A stretch of DNA of 64,000 bases from JBCBKU01 sp038521345 (GCA_038521345.1 JBCBKU010000002.1:124001-188000), one strand, 5' to 3'; positions 18,383-27,869 are shown, counted from the first letter of the stretch. The notes: generated by a model not told the origin, from the sequence alone. Made by a program: numbers and translations.

Positions 18383-19096
18383 ATGTCACGAAAATTCTTT
18401 GCCGAGGTCTTTGGCACATTTATTCTGGTTTTCTTCGGCTGCGGGTCCGCAGTCCTGATGGGGGACCAAATCGGGATGTTGGGCATCTCGCTGGCTTTTG
18501 GCCTGTCAATTGTCGCCGCGGCCTATGCAATCGGACCCGTGTCAGGCGCACATCTCAACCCGGCGGTATCGCTGGGTATGGTGATCGCCGGGCGCCTCAC
18601 GGTGGGTGAGTTTGTTGGCTACGTGGCCGCACAGGTTCTGGGTGCTGTCCTTGCTGCCTTCATCATCATGGCGATCGCGACAGGCAAGGCGGATTACAGC
18701 GTGGCGGCCAATGGTCTTGGCCAGAATGGATTTGGTCCCGGATATCTTGGTGAGTACACGATTGGCGCAGCGCTTCTCTTCGAGGCGGTTGCTACATTCG
18801 TGTTCGTGGCGGTCATTCTGGCGGCTACCCGGTCGTTGGGCGGGGCTGGACCCTTTGCGGGGCTGGCCATCGGCCTTACACTTGCCGCCATCCACCTTGT
18901 GGGTATCAATGTTACCGGCGTCTCGGTCAACCCGGCCCGGTCGATCGGACCTGCGGTTTTTGCCGGTGGTCAGGCTCTTGCCGATCTCTGGGTTTTCATC
19001 GTCGCGCCGTTGGCCGGCGCTACGCTGGCCGCACTTTTTGAGGTGTCCAGTCTCACCGGTGCGGCCGATGAGGCAAGGAGTGGCGAGGCCACCTGA
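18383..19096 (+). CDS. aqpZ: aquaporin Z-type water channel
   Basis: 237 residues, six membrane helices and two re-entrant NPA loops: SGAHLNPAVS near residue 58 and GVSVNPARS near 185. The His in AAIHLVG, the Thr in INVTG and the Arg after the second NPA fit the narrow water-selective filter of AqpZ rather than a glycerol facilitator. The start at 18383 has GGAGGG upstream and begins MSRKFFAEVFGTFILVFFG. It follows gcvP after 113 bases and may have its own promoter. Confidence 0.93.
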   Translation: MSRKFFAEVFGTFILVFFGCGSAVLMGDQIGMLGISLAFGLSIVAAAYAIGPVSGAHLNPAVSLGMVIAGRLTVGEFVGYVAAQVLGAVLAAFIIMAIATGKADYSVAANGLGQNGFGPGYLGEYTIGAALLFEAVATFVFVAVILAATRSLGGAGPFAGLAIGLTLAAIHLVGINVTGVSVNPARSIGPAVFAGGQALADLWVFIVAPLAGATLAALFEVSSLTGAADEARSGEAT

Positions 19097-19103
19097 CGAA
19101 CCT

Positions 19104-19127
19104 GCCTCCGGCTTGAGAGCCGGAGGC
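19104..19127 (+). terminator. hairpin after aqpZ
   Basis: Perfect 10-bp stem GCCTCCGGCT / AGCCGGAGGC with a TGAG loop, eight bases after the aqpZ stop. It lacks a clear T-run, so it may be a weak terminator or an mRNA 3' stabiliser. Confidence 0.5.
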
Positions 19128-19174
19128 GCTCTGCCTTGACACGTGTTGGGGCATCGCGCAAAGACCGCGCCGAT

Positions 19175-19250
<76 letters not shown>

Positions 19251-19256
19251 TTTTCA

Positions 19257-20048
19257 TCAGACAGGCGGCATCGTCGGGACGAGACCTTCGGCATCAACGT
19301 CGCGCACGACCCGCAGCATTTCGATGAGACCGGCGATCTGGTGGCGGCAAGTGGCCGCGCCCTTCTCGGGCGTAGCCAGGTTCGCTTCGCCCACGGTTCC
19401 CGACGGATTCAGATCGCGGGCCACCCATCCGACTGAAATCGGCCCGACTGGTGGGACCGGGGCCGTTTCGGCGGCCGAAACGAAGTCCTCCGCTGCGTCC
19501 ATGTCCACAGTCTCTGGGCGGAAATGCAGCATCAGCGATGTCTCGCGATCACCGCCGTGGATCCCATAGGCGCCCTCACGTTCGGAGAAGAGGCCGGGCG
19601 GATGGCCGAAATTTCCCCACTGGCACTTCACCGCATACATCCCGGCCCGAACCCGCAACTCGCGTGCGAGGATGGAAATAAGGTCAAGGTTTCCGCCATG
19701 GGAATTGACGATTACCATCTTGCGCACGCCCGCCCGCGCAACCGACAGACCGATTTCGCGCCACGCGACAAGTGCGGTCTCGGCAGACAGCGTAAGCGTG
19801 CCCGGCGCCTCGATATGCTCGTTCGATTTGCCGATGCATTGGACAGGCAGAATTCGGATATCGAGATCCTCGGGGCAGGTCGCCCGCAACTCTGCCAGCA
19901 TTCCCTCGGCGATCATGGTATCCACGCCGACAGGCAGATGCGGTCCGTGCTGTTCGATAGCGGCCGTCGGAAGGATCGCGATCGTGCGCGCAGGGTCTAT
20001 GCTGCTGTATTCTGCCGAGCGGTACTCGGCCCAATCAAAGCGTCTCAT
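19257..20048 (-). CDS. creatininase-family amidohydrolase
   Basis: 263 residues. ILPTAAIEQHGPHLPVGVDT near residue 25, IVNSHGGN near 112 and IHGGDRETSLM near 165 are the metal-binding signatures of the creatininase family, whose members open cyclic amides or related C-N bonds with two metal ions. The substrate here is unknown. Last gene of a nine-gene minus-strand operon; its ATG overlaps the stop of the oxygenase gene (ATGA). Its place with a cytosine-deaminase-like enzyme and a ring-type oxygenase suggests hydrolysis of an oxidised heterocycle. Confidence 0.88.
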   Translation of the reverse strand: MRRFDWAEYRSAEYSSIDPARTIAILPTAAIEQHGPHLPVGVDTMIAEGMLAELRATCPEDLDIRILPVQCIGKSNEHIEAPGTLTLSAETALVAWREIGLSVARAGVRKMVIVNSHGGNLDLISILARELRVRAGMYAVKCQWGNFGHPPGLFSEREGAYGIHGGDRETSLMLHFRPETVDMDAAEDFVSAAETAPVPPVGPISVGWVARDLNPSGTVGEANLATPEKGAATCRHQIAGLIEMLRVVRDVDAEGLVPTMPPV

Positions 20049-20977
20049 GCCGGCTCCTTCGGCACATAGGTGGCGTCCAGCCGCGACCGGAGGTAATCGG
20101 CGCCAGTTACGGGCGGATACTTCGACGTTCCGGTTCCGGGCAAGGCAGCGACCACGGCGTCGGGATTAGGATCGCAGAAGAAGGCGATGGATCGCCGGAT
20201 CCGCGCCGGTGGCAAAACCCTGTGCGGCGTCGAAGCATAGACATCGTTGGTCCAGCGCATCAGGCAATCCCCAATATTGACCACGAAGGCCCCGGGAACG
20301 TGCGGTACATCCATCCATTCGCCGCCGCGCGGGCGCACCTGCAGTCCGGGTTCGCCATCACTTACCAGTAGCGTGATGTTGCCGTAGTCAGAGTGCGCGC
20401 CGGCCCCGATTTCTCCCTCTGCACCTGTTGCTGGAGGGTAGCGCAGAAGCCGAAGCGTCGAGATCGGTGCATCGATCATCGGATCAAAATACTCGGCCGG
20501 AAGGTCCAGGTCGCGGGCGATGGCACGGTGGAGGGCCGTGGCAAGGGCCGACACCGCATCAAAATATATGAGCAGTGTTTCGCGGAACCCGGGAAGGTCG
20601 GGCCAGATGTTGACCGCCCGAAACGGCTCGCCTGCAACGACCCGTGGATCGTCCGGAGACAGGTCCAAGCCGACGTTGAAAGCTTCTTTTCGGTCAATCT
20701 GTCCCGGCACAGTGTCGTCAAGGTTCTCTGACCCGAAGGCGGCCCAACCCCGGTTCTGTCCGTTCTTCCGGATATCCAGCGGGGACTTGCGGTTGTCGGG
20801 CAGTGCGAAGAACGCGTCGCCTTGCGCGAAGGTCGCCGCGATCAGAGACGCATCCACAGTGTGGCGGGTCAAAAGAAAGAACCCCGTGCCACGACAGGCG
20901 CGCCCAAGGTCTTCGACAAACCCATTGTCGTCCGTGCCGTCCGCGAAGCGTGCCCAGTCGAGAACAGGAATTGTCAT
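20045..20977 (-). CDS. isopenicillin-N-synthase-family 2-oxoglutarate/Fe(II) oxygenase
   Basis: 310 residues. IPVLDWARF at the start matches the N-terminal DIOX_N domain. GAHSDYGNITLLVSD contains the iron-binding His-x-Asp, and STPHRVLPPARIRRSIAFF has the distal His and the 2-oxoglutarate-binding Arg. Such enzymes hydroxylate or demethylate small molecules; thymine 7-hydroxylase belongs to the same fold group. The start at 20977 overlaps the preceding reductase gene by ATGA; a longer upstream frame would overlap that gene entirely and is rejected. Confidence 0.9.
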   Translation of the reverse strand: MTIPVLDWARFADGTDDNGFVEDLGRACRGTGFFLLTRHTVDASLIAATFAQGDAFFALPDNRKSPLDIRKNGQNRGWAAFGSENLDDTVPGQIDRKEAFNVGLDLSPDDPRVVAGEPFRAVNIWPDLPGFRETLLIYFDAVSALATALHRAIARDLDLPAEYFDPMIDAPISTLRLLRYPPATGAEGEIGAGAHSDYGNITLLVSDGEPGLQVRPRGGEWMDVPHVPGAFVVNIGDCLMRWTNDVYASTPHRVLPPARIRRSIAFFCDPNPDAVVAALPGTGTSKYPPVTGADYLRSRLDATYVPKEPA

Positions 20978-21606
20978 GCGGTCGCGGGACGGGCAGGGGC
21001 CGCCTGAGAACCCCGGCCGATCAACTTGTCCATCTTCCGGCCGACCCGCGCGAGATGAACGGCGCGCGCGGCGTCGGTGGAACTGTCCATAAGGTACTGA
21101 GCGGCAAACGCGGTCCGGGTGCGCGGGGCGCAGAGAATACGAACACCGCGCAGCAACGTGCGTCGCCCGGGCGAGCCGATCCAACGCGTCAGCCACCATG
21201 TGGCCCCGCATGTCGTGAACACACCAAGCCGTGTTATATGGGTCAGCTTGGGACGGATGCCTTTGTTCAATTCTGGCATCGCAAAGGCGACCCCCGGCAA
21301 GAGAACCCGGTCCAGCCACCCCTTCATCATGGCGGGTAGCCCGTACCACCACGTCGGATAGACGAAGATCAGCGCGTCGCACCAGCGGATATCGTCAACA
21401 TGATCAGACACCCGGTCGCAATTCGTCGCCTCGTCCTCGTAGCATTCCCAGTCTTCGGACGTCAGGCGCGGGTCAAATCCCTCGGCGTATAGATCGCGGA
21501 CACGGACCTCGGCCCCGGCTTCGAGAAGTTTCCGGACCACCAGATCCCGGACTGCCGCCGTAAAGCTCTGCGGTCTCGGATGGGAGTACACAACCAGCGC
21601 ACGCAT
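20974..21606 (-). CDS. flavodoxin-fold NAD(P)H:quinone-type oxidoreductase, copy 1
   Basis: 210 residues. RALVVYSHPRPQSF at the start and YPTWWYGLPAMMKGWLDRV near residue 85 are the FMN-binding features of the NQO/KefF-like flavodoxin family. About 45 percent of positions appear shared with the neighbouring gene at 21608-22189 by eye, so the two are tandem paralogues. They might deliver electrons to a flavin or oxygenase step in this operon. The stop overlaps the oxygenase start. Confidence 0.85.
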   Translation of the reverse strand: MRALVVYSHPRPQSFTAAVRDLVVRKLLEAGAEVRVRDLYAEGFDPRLTSEDWECYEDEATNCDRVSDHVDDIRWCDALIFVYPTWWYGLPAMMKGWLDRVLLPGVAFAMPELNKGIRPKLTHITRLGVFTTCGATWWLTRWIGSPGRRTLLRGVRILCAPRTRTAFAAQYLMDSSTDAARAVHLARVGRKMDKLIGRGSQAAPARPATA

Positions 21607-21607
21607 C

Positions 21608-22189
21608 TCAGAATGCCTCCATTTCCTGTCCTACCCGAGCCAGAAACGCACCGCGCCGCGCGTCGGTTGCCCGGTTCATGTCGTATAGTGCAAGGTACCG
21701 CATTTTCTGGGGCCGGCAGACATGCCAAATTGCCCGCGTGACGCATTTTCGAGGTGGGTCGCCCACCAAGAGCGCGCGCGTGCGGGTCCCTCCGTAAGTG
21801 GTGACAGCAGCGAGTTTGCCGATATGCGTAAGGTTCGGCCGCACTTTCCCGTCCTCCAATCGGAATGACACTCCGGGCAGGAAGACCCGGTCAAGAAACC
21901 CCTTCAGGATGGCGGGAAATCCGAAATTCCAAACGGGAAAGACCAGCACCATTGCATCCGCCGAGCGAAGCCGGTCCACATAGTCGCGGACCGGCCCACA
22001 GTTCGGTCCGACTTCGTGATAGCCGCGACGTTCGGACTCGGTCAGGACAGGCGAAAATCCTTCCGCGTTTAGATCACAATCGTCGACCTCCCAGCCTTTC
22101 CCGGTGAGTGTGCCAACGACCTGTCGATGCAGTGCCGCAGAAAAGCTTTCGGGGCAGGGATGGGCAAAAAGAACAAGGGCCCGGCTCAT
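21608..22189 (-). CDS. flavodoxin-fold NAD(P)H:quinone-type oxidoreductase, copy 2
   Basis: 193 residues, beginning ALVLFAHPCPESFSAALH. FPVWNFGFPAILKGFLDRVFLPG near residue 85 corresponds to the WWYGLPAMMKGWLDRV region of its paralogue, and both end in LARVG-E/K-M. Expected to bind FMN and use NAD(P)H. The stop is one base before the paralogue's start, so translation is likely coupled. About 80 bases separate it from the flavin oxidase gene upstream. Confidence 0.85.
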   Translation of the reverse strand: MSRALVLFAHPCPESFSAALHRQVVGTLTGKGWEVDDCDLNAEGFSPVLTESERRGYHEVGPNCGPVRDYVDRLRSADAMVLVFPVWNFGFPAILKGFLDRVFLPGVSFRLEDGKVRPNLTHIGKLAAVTTYGGTRTRALLVGDPPRKCVTRAIWHVCRPQKMRYLALYDMNRATDARRGAFLARVGQEMEAF

Positions 22190-22271
22190 GAGTTCGGTTC
22201 CGGTGCCGACGGGATGTCCCGGCGTGCGGTTTTATCGTCAACCTGCGAACGCCGCTGGTCCGTCTCACGCA

Positions 22272-23672
22272 TCACTCGGCGGCCTGTAGGTTTGGATAGG
22301 CGTACATGCGGTCATAAGACCAGTCCGGGTCATCCCACGCGATCATTTTGCCCGGGTTCAGCAGCCCCTTGGGGTCGGCCTCGCGCTTGAAGGTCAGCTG
22401 ACGATCGTCGACGGTCTGTCGTCCGCCTTCTTCAAGCGTGTAGCGGTGCGGGTTGAAGATCATGCAACCCGCGTCCTCGTGAATTTGCACGATCTCGTTC
22501 AGCCGTTCCTCGGTGGTGAACTTGACGAGGCTCAGGCCGGCGAAAATCACCCGCCCGCCTTCGCGGATCGCCTCAAGATGATGCAGAACTTCGGGCGACA
22601 GGGCGTCGCGCATCTGGGCAACCTTTTCAAGATGATCGGGATGGCCGAAACGGACCTGGAGATAGGTGATCGAAGGATCGACCTTGAGCGCCCGTAGGGT
22701 CGTGTGGTTCCAGCCGTACTCAAAAACCGGGCCCGGATCCCGCGCCCAGTCATGAGCGTCGGAGCGGTAGATCATTTGCGCCGTAGGTCGTCGGGCCAGA
22801 AAGACCTCGAACGCATCCATGGCGTGGGGGGCGACCATCAGCGCAACCAGATTTGTTTCGGGTTCCACGTAAGGTGTGACGCGCTGGAAATAGTCATGGG
22901 CAACAGGTGCTTCATAGACGCTGGCAAGCTTGATCAGGATGCCGTCTTCTCGCGCAACTTCTTCGGCAAAGCGGGCGGCCTCCATGAAATCATCGGCGGC
23001 GACGAAGATCCCGATCCAATCATAGGCGGGCGCGAGTGGCATCTCGAGTTCGGTGATAATCCCGTTCGTTCCGTAAGCATGGCTGACCCTGGCCAGTTCT
23101 TCCCCACGGAATTCGAGGATCCGCGGTTCGGCCTCCATGGTTACGACGCGAAGCCGGATGATGTTGCCGAGATCCCGGAGCGATCCCCATGTGCAGGATC
23201 CGACACCGCCCGAGCCGCCGGCAATGAAGCCGCCGATCGTCGCCGTCGCCCAGGTGGACGAGAACATGCGCAATTCCTGACCCGACGCCTCTTTGCAGGC
23301 AGCGTCGAGGTCTTTCAGCAAGATCCCGGGTTCGCAGATCACGCGCCCCGGTGCCACTTCCTTGACCTTGTCGAGATGTCGCAAGTGGATCACGCAGCCA
23401 CCTGCAAGAGGCATGGCCTGACCGTAATTCCCGGTGCCAGCCCCGCGCGTCGTGACCGGGCAATCATGTGCATAGCAGACTCTGAGGATCTCAATCACTT
23501 CGGCTTCCGACCGGGGCCTGACGACGAAGTCGGCGGTCACATGGTCCAGCCGATCCTTTAGAACTGGCGAGTACCAAAAGAAATCGCGCGATGCTGCTTT
23601 GATGGCGACATCCTTTTCTTCGATATCGAGGTGGGACAATGCGGCTTTGGCCGCCGCGACATTCGGTTTCAT
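22272..23672 (-). CDS. FAD-linked oxidase (GlcD-like)
   Basis: 466 residues. The PCMH/FAD_binding_4 domain is clear: VTTRGAGTGNYGQAMPLAGG near residue 73 binds the FAD pyrophosphate, and FIAGGSGGVGS near 153 the rest. A C-terminal FAD-oxidase domain follows, ending in GGRQTVDDRQLTFKREADPKGLLNPGKMI. Relatives oxidise glycolate, D-lactate or other hydroxy acids. No GlcE/GlcF partner is present, so it probably acts alone on a pathway intermediate. Its start overlaps the amidohydrolase stop (ATGA). Confidence 0.88.
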   Translation of the reverse strand: MKPNVAAAKAALSHLDIEEKDVAIKAASRDFFWYSPVLKDRLDHVTADFVVRPRSEAEVIEILRVCYAHDCPVTTRGAGTGNYGQAMPLAGGCVIHLRHLDKVKEVAPGRVICEPGILLKDLDAACKEASGQELRMFSSTWATATIGGFIAGGSGGVGSCTWGSLRDLGNIIRLRVVTMEAEPRILEFRGEELARVSHAYGTNGIITELEMPLAPAYDWIGIFVAADDFMEAARFAEEVAREDGILIKLASVYEAPVAHDYFQRVTPYVEPETNLVALMVAPHAMDAFEVFLARRPTAQMIYRSDAHDWARDPGPVFEYGWNHTTLRALKVDPSITYLQVRFGHPDHLEKVAQMRDALSPEVLHHLEAIREGGRVIFAGLSLVKFTTEERLNEIVQIHEDAGCMIFNPHRYTLEEGGRQTVDDRQLTFKREADPKGLLNPGKMIAWDDPDWSYDRMYAYPNLQAAE

Positions 23673-24943
23673 GTAGCCCCCATAAGATGGTCAAGTTCGG
23701 CGTAGTCCGGGAGGGTCCGGTCGATCCTGCGTCCGGCGCGCAGTACAATGCGGTCCGATTGCGGACGAGAGAACAACTCGGTCCAATTCCGCGCCTTGCA
23801 GATCACCATATCCGCAGGATGTCCCGGCTTTAGGTCCTGGACGGAAAAACCGCATAGATCTGTGGGTGTGCAGGCAAACGCACTTGGCCAATCGTTCCGG
23901 GAATGGTCCAGATGGCCGATCCGAGTGGCCTGTCGCATTACCTCGATCATGTCGAGATCGCCGAAGGCATAAAAGGGATCGCGGGTGTTGTCCGATGCGA
24001 AGGCAACCGGGATGCCACGCGCGCGCATCTCGTGGACAAGGGTGATGCCCCGCCAGCGCGGCGTCCGGTCCGCGTATCGGTCCTGAAGGTAAAGGTTGCA
24101 CATGGGCAGCGACACGACACCGAGTTCGGCCTTGGCCACGAGGTCGAGGGTTTCGGCCGCGATGTCGGGCTCCTGAACCGCCAGCGAACAGCAATGCCCG
24201 ACGGTGACCTGCCCCTGAAACCCCGTCTCGATCACCGCCTCAGCGATCTGGCGCAACGTGGCCGAACTGGGGTCGTCGGTCTCGTCGACGTGGAAGTCGG
24301 TGTCGAGCCCGCGTGCCTCCGCCATCGCAAAGAAGGCCCGGAGCCGTGCAGGCAGATCGTCTACCGGATAGGTGACCATCCCCAACACACCGCCGTGCTC
24401 GGAAACCAGATCGGCGGTGTGTGCAAACGCGCCATCGGTTGAGAAATGCTCGCACCCGACCAGACAGACCGCCTGCAGATCCACACGCCCTGCCCATTCT
24501 TCGCGGATCTCGGCGAAGACGGGCCACGAGATGTCATCTTGCGGCGGAATGCTGTCGAGATGGGTGCGGATCGCACGGGTTCCGTGCGCATAGGCCGAGG
24601 CAAGCGAAAATGTCATACGCGCCCGCACATCTTCGGGTGTCCAACGTTGGGCCCGGTCTTTGGCCACCGTGGTTAGCGCGCCCATGAATGTGCCGTCCGG
24701 GTTCGGGTTGCGGGGCCAGATGTGCCCCTTGTCGAGATGCGTGTGCATATCGACGAAGGCCGGGAAGATCATCGCCCCGCCCATGTCCACAGTTTCACCT
24801 TGCGGGCCGTCCACGATCTGTCCGTCCCCAATTGTCAACGACACAGAGATCAGATCGCCGGTTTGCCCGAGATAACATGCGGGACATGTCAGATTGTCGA
24901 GTGTGAACCTCTGGCCGCTGGGCAGGGCGCGAAAGTCCATCAA
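23669..24943 (-). CDS. cytosine-deaminase-like metal-dependent amidohydrolase
   Basis: 424 residues. The metal ligands of the CodA/TrzA group are recognisable: DMHTHLDKG near residue 66, DFHVDETDDP near 217, VGHCCSLA near 249 and ASDNTRDPFYAFGD near 317. DKG after HTHLD and the HVDE are the pattern of cytosine/isoguanine deaminases, so it probably deaminates or hydrolyses an amino-heterocycle. Translationally coupled to the permease gene upstream (ATGA at 24940-24943) and to the flavin oxidase downstream. Confidence 0.88.
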   Translation of the reverse strand: MMDFRALPSGQRFTLDNLTCPACYLGQTGDLISVSLTIGDGQIVDGPQGETVDMGGAMIFPAFVDMHTHLDKGHIWPRNPNPDGTFMGALTTVAKDRAQRWTPEDVRARMTFSLASAYAHGTRAIRTHLDSIPPQDDISWPVFAEIREEWAGRVDLQAVCLVGCEHFSTDGAFAHTADLVSEHGGVLGMVTYPVDDLPARLRAFFAMAEARGLDTDFHVDETDDPSSATLRQIAEAVIETGFQGQVTVGHCCSLAVQEPDIAAETLDLVAKAELGVVSLPMCNLYLQDRYADRTPRWRGITLVHEMRARGIPVAFASDNTRDPFYAFGDLDMIEVMRQATRIGHLDHSRNDWPSAFACTPTDLCGFSVQDLKPGHPADMVICKARNWTELFSRPQSDRIVLRAGRRIDRTLPDYAELDHLMGAT

Positions 24944-25809
24944 TCCTCACGTTTCAGCGCGCTCTCATGCCACTTGCGAAGGCTGAGATGGCTGATCAGG
25001 CTCATTATGGCAAAGATCACGATGCCCATAAGCGAAATCAGGATCAATGCAGCATAGAGCCGACCGAAATTGAACCTGTATGATGCTTCGAGCAGAGTTG
25101 AGGCGAGACCAAGTCCGGTGCCGGCACGGCCAATAACAAACTCGGCCACCACAGCGCCTATCAGAGCGAGTCCGCCGGCGATTTTCAGCCCCCCCAGGAA
25201 GAACGGCAAGGCTGAGGGCGCATCAAGGTAGCGGAGCCGCTGCCAGCGGCTTGCCCCATAGATGGTGAAGAGATCGGTTAGATTGTGGTCGGCCGACTTT
25301 AGCCCGATCGTCGTGTTGGACAAGATCGGGAAGAATGCGACGATCCAAGCGCAGAGAAGAGCGGCGACAAAGGCCGATTCCACATAGATTTGCAGTAGCG
25401 GCGCAATCGCGATCACCGGCGTGACCTGTAAGATGACCGCGTAAGGAAAAAAGGACATCTCGGCCCATTTCGACTGGGTGAACGCGACGGCGAGCGCGAC
25501 ACCACCAATCACGGCCATGAGCAAGGCCCAGAAGGTCAGGCGAGCCGTCGTCAGGAGGGCGGGCCACAAGAGGCCCCAGTCGGCAACAATGCTTTCGGCG
25601 ACCAACAGCGGCCCGGGAAGAATGTAGTGCGGAACCTCGCCGATCGTGACGTAGAGATGCCAGGCGAGGATCGAGACGGCCATAACCAGCGAAGGCAAAG
25701 TCCACTTGGCGATCCGGTGGACCCGGGCACGGCGCGCGCGGGCCGCTTCCTCGGCGTCGACGATGCCGGGTTCTGCATCTGGGAACGCGGCGTCTTCTGC
25801 TACGGTCAT
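24940..25809 (-). CDS. ABC transporter permease (SsuC/ThiX type)
   Basis: 289 residues with about six membrane helices after a charged N-terminal tail. The EAA loop reads IYGASRWQRLRYLDAPSALPF near residue 190, the contact to the ATPase. The family serves importers for sulfonates, nitrate, thiamine precursors and pyrimidines. Start overlaps the ATPase stop (ATGA). Confidence 0.92.
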   Translation of the reverse strand: MTVAEDAAFPDAEPGIVDAEEAARARRARVHRIAKWTLPSLVMAVSILAWHLYVTIGEVPHYILPGPLLVAESIVADWGLLWPALLTTARLTFWALLMAVIGGVALAVAFTQSKWAEMSFFPYAVILQVTPVIAIAPLLQIYVESAFVAALLCAWIVAFFPILSNTTIGLKSADHNLTDLFTIYGASRWQRLRYLDAPSALPFFLGGLKIAGGLALIGAVVAEFVIGRAGTGLGLASTLLEASYRFNFGRLYAALILISLMGIVIFAIMSLISHLSLRKWHESALKRED

Positions 25810-26591
25810 GCTGCTTCTCCAATCGCTTCGCCCAACGCCTCGGATGCGGCCCGGGTATGGGCCGCGTATTCCGTAGAAGTGCGGAAGTCTTCCGATCGGG
25901 GATACGGAGCGTCCACCGACAATTCATGGATGACCCGGCCCGGGCGCGCCGCCATTACTACGATGCGATCCGAGAGGAATACGCTCTCGAAGACCGAATG
26001 GGTCACGAAGATCACCGTGCAGCCGATCTTCTGCTTGAGCTCGAGAAGATCGTTGTTCAGCTTGAAGCGCGTTATTTCATCCAGCGCGGCGAAGGGCTCG
26101 TCCATCAGGATCAGCCGGGGTCGTGTGACCATTGCACGTGCGATTGAGACGCGCATCTTCATGCCACCGGAAAGCTCGCGCGGATACGCAGTCTGGAACT
26201 TCTCCAGCCCGACGAGTTTCAGGGCGTCGAGTATTTCGTCGCGCACTGCGGAATAGGGTTTTCCCCGCAGGCGGAAGGGCAGCCAGACATTGTGCGCAAC
26301 CGTCGCCCACGGCATCAACGTGGGCTCTTGAAAGACGATCCCGAGATCGTCGGCGCCTTGCCCGCCGGACCAGTTGATCCGGCCCGTGGTCGGCTTGAGG
26401 AGCCCGGCAATCAGGCGCAAGGCGGTTGACTTGCCGCATCCCGAGGGGCCGAGCAGCGATAAGAAGTCGCCTTCGTTCACTTCAAGGTTCATATCCTTCA
26501 AGGCCACGACCGAGCCGCCGAACGTTTTCTCGACGTGCGACATCTCCAGAAGCCGGGGCCGCTGGCCGATAGGCATTGGTTGGGTTGGCAT
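25806..26591 (-). CDS. ABC transporter ATP-binding protein
   Basis: 261 residues. Walker A GPSGCGKST near residue 52, Q-loop VFQEPTLMPW, signature LSGGMKMRVSIARAM, Walker B LILMDEPFAALDE and switch His THSVFES are all present. I chose ATG 26591 (MPTQPMPIG) because GGAG lies six bases upstream. A start at 26645 would place the ribosome site inside an intercistronic hairpin. The ATPase drives the importer of this operon. Confidence 0.93.
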   Translation of the reverse strand: MPTQPMPIGQRPRLLEMSHVEKTFGGSVVALKDMNLEVNEGDFLSLLGPSGCGKSTALRLIAGLLKPTTGRINWSGGQGADDLGIVFQEPTLMPWATVAHNVWLPFRLRGKPYSAVRDEILDALKLVGLEKFQTAYPRELSGGMKMRVSIARAMVTRPRLILMDEPFAALDEITRFKLNNDLLELKQKIGCTVIFVTHSVFESVFLSDRIVVMAARPGRVIHELSVDAPYPRSEDFRTSTEYAAHTRAASEALGEAIGEAA

Positions 26592-26609
26592 TGAAGGCTC
26601 CGAAGACAT

Positions 26610-26637
26610 GCCCAGGGCGCAAATGCGCGCCCCGGGC
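26610..26637 (-). other. GC-rich intercistronic hairpin between binding-protein and ATPase genes
   Basis: GCCCAGGGCGC pairs with GCGC-GCCCCGGGC across a short AAAT-containing loop (4 bp, one mismatch, 6 bp). It sits just after the substrate-binding-protein stop and before the ATPase ribosome site. Such hairpins often protect the upstream mRNA so that binding protein exceeds membrane components. Confidence 0.55.
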
Positions 26638-26653
26638 AGGGCCATTGTCCGGC

Positions 26654-27658
26654 TTAATTCGTCTTGATGTCCATACCGAGGCCGGCGCCGACAAACGAAT
26701 TGTCATAGGCCGCCTGCCAGTCGACCTCGCCTTCAAGAACTCCAGCGTCCACCATTTTGTTGTAGAAGTCTTCCACTTTGGCGTCGGTGATTACCCCGAT
26801 TCCGTCTTCGAGCGCGTCGCCGGAATCGACGATTCCGTTCTCCAGCATTTTCTCGATCGCGTAGGCAATTTTGTCCGACGACATTTCCGGATTGGCTTCC
26901 TGAATCAGCGCATTGGCGGCCGAGGGATCCCCGTAGAGGTAATTGTACCAACCGAGGATCGAACCCTCGACAAAGCACTTCACGACCTCGGGGCGATCCG
27001 CGATCGTGTCAGCCATGGTCTCGATCGTCGTGGCGTAGGTCGAATATCCAGCATCAGCTATAAGGAAGACGTTCGGTGTGAACCCGCCTTCTTTCTCGAC
27101 CAGAAACGGCTCGGATGACAGGTAACCCTGCATACCCTTGCGCGTGTCTGCGAGGAACGGCGCTGGGTTGAACGTGTATGGTTCGCGCTGTTCGGCGGTA
27201 AAGCCGTGGGCCGCGATCATCCACTGGTAGTAGGACTGATATCCGTTGTCGCCGATCAACAGCGTCAGATCCTTCAGATCTTCCCACGTTTCCGCTTCGC
27301 CGGGATGGGCCACGATGACCTGCGGGTGCTTTTGGAAGATCGCGGCGACGGACACGACCGGGATCCCTTCCTTCACCGCCGAGAAGGCCTGCAAGAGATC
27401 GCCACCCATGTGAAAGTCAATCCGCCCGGCCAGCATCAGGGCGCGGTTGTTGACCTGCGGTCCGCCCGGCAGGATCTCGACCGACAGGCCGCATTCTTCG
27501 TAGGTGCCGTCTGCGACGGCTTGATAGAAGCCCCCATGTTCTGCTTGGGCGACCCAATTCGTACCGAATGACACTTCAGTCAGGTGACCGCCGGCGAAGC
27601 TCGCCGTTGCGGTCAGGGCGCTTGCGGTCGCAAGCGTGGCAGCAAATTTGAAAGACAT
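26654..27658 (-). CDS. ABC transporter substrate-binding protein (NMT1/THI5-like)
   Basis: 334 residues with a signal peptide cleaved near SFAGG. VSFGTNWVAQAEHGGFYQAVADGTY and PGGPQVNNRALMLAGRIDFHMGG match the NMT1/THI5-like periplasmic binding proteins, which include receptors for pyrimidine-type ligands. ATG 27658 has GGAGAGG five bases upstream; an in-frame GTG two codons earlier is possible. First gene of the nine-gene operon, facing away from RidA. Confidence 0.9.
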   Translation of the reverse strand: MSFKFAATLATASALTATASFAGGHLTEVSFGTNWVAQAEHGGFYQAVADGTYEECGLSVEILPGGPQVNNRALMLAGRIDFHMGGDLLQAFSAVKEGIPVVSVAAIFQKHPQVIVAHPGEAETWEDLKDLTLLIGDNGYQSYYQWMIAAHGFTAEQREPYTFNPAPFLADTRKGMQGYLSSEPFLVEKEGGFTPNVFLIADAGYSTYATTIETMADTIADRPEVVKCFVEGSILGWYNYLYGDPSAANALIQEANPEMSSDKIAYAIEKMLENGIVDSGDALEDGIGVITDAKVEDFYNKMVDAGVLEGEVDWQAAYDNSFVGAGLGMDIKTN

Positions 27659-27869
27659 CCTCACCTCTCCGATTGTCGTTGTCGCGCATGAGGATTCGGG
27701 CGCAGACCGTCGAAGGAAAGCCGACGTACCCTCGTTATGGTATGAATCCCCCTATATCGCCTGTTTCTTAGACGTTCGAGCTTGATTCGCCTACCAAATG
27801 CACAAAACGGCGCCTTCCGGACCTGCGCCGCGGCTTTCCAGAAGCGTCGCCTCTCGCTAGCTTCGAGGT
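27659..27869. promoter_or_regulatory. divergent promoter region, heterocycle operon and RidA
   Basis: About 210 bases between two divergent starts, presumably holding both promoters and any operator. No regulator gene is adjacent, and I could not assign -35/-10 elements with confidence. A minus-strand frame across the region has no support. Confidence 0.45.
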
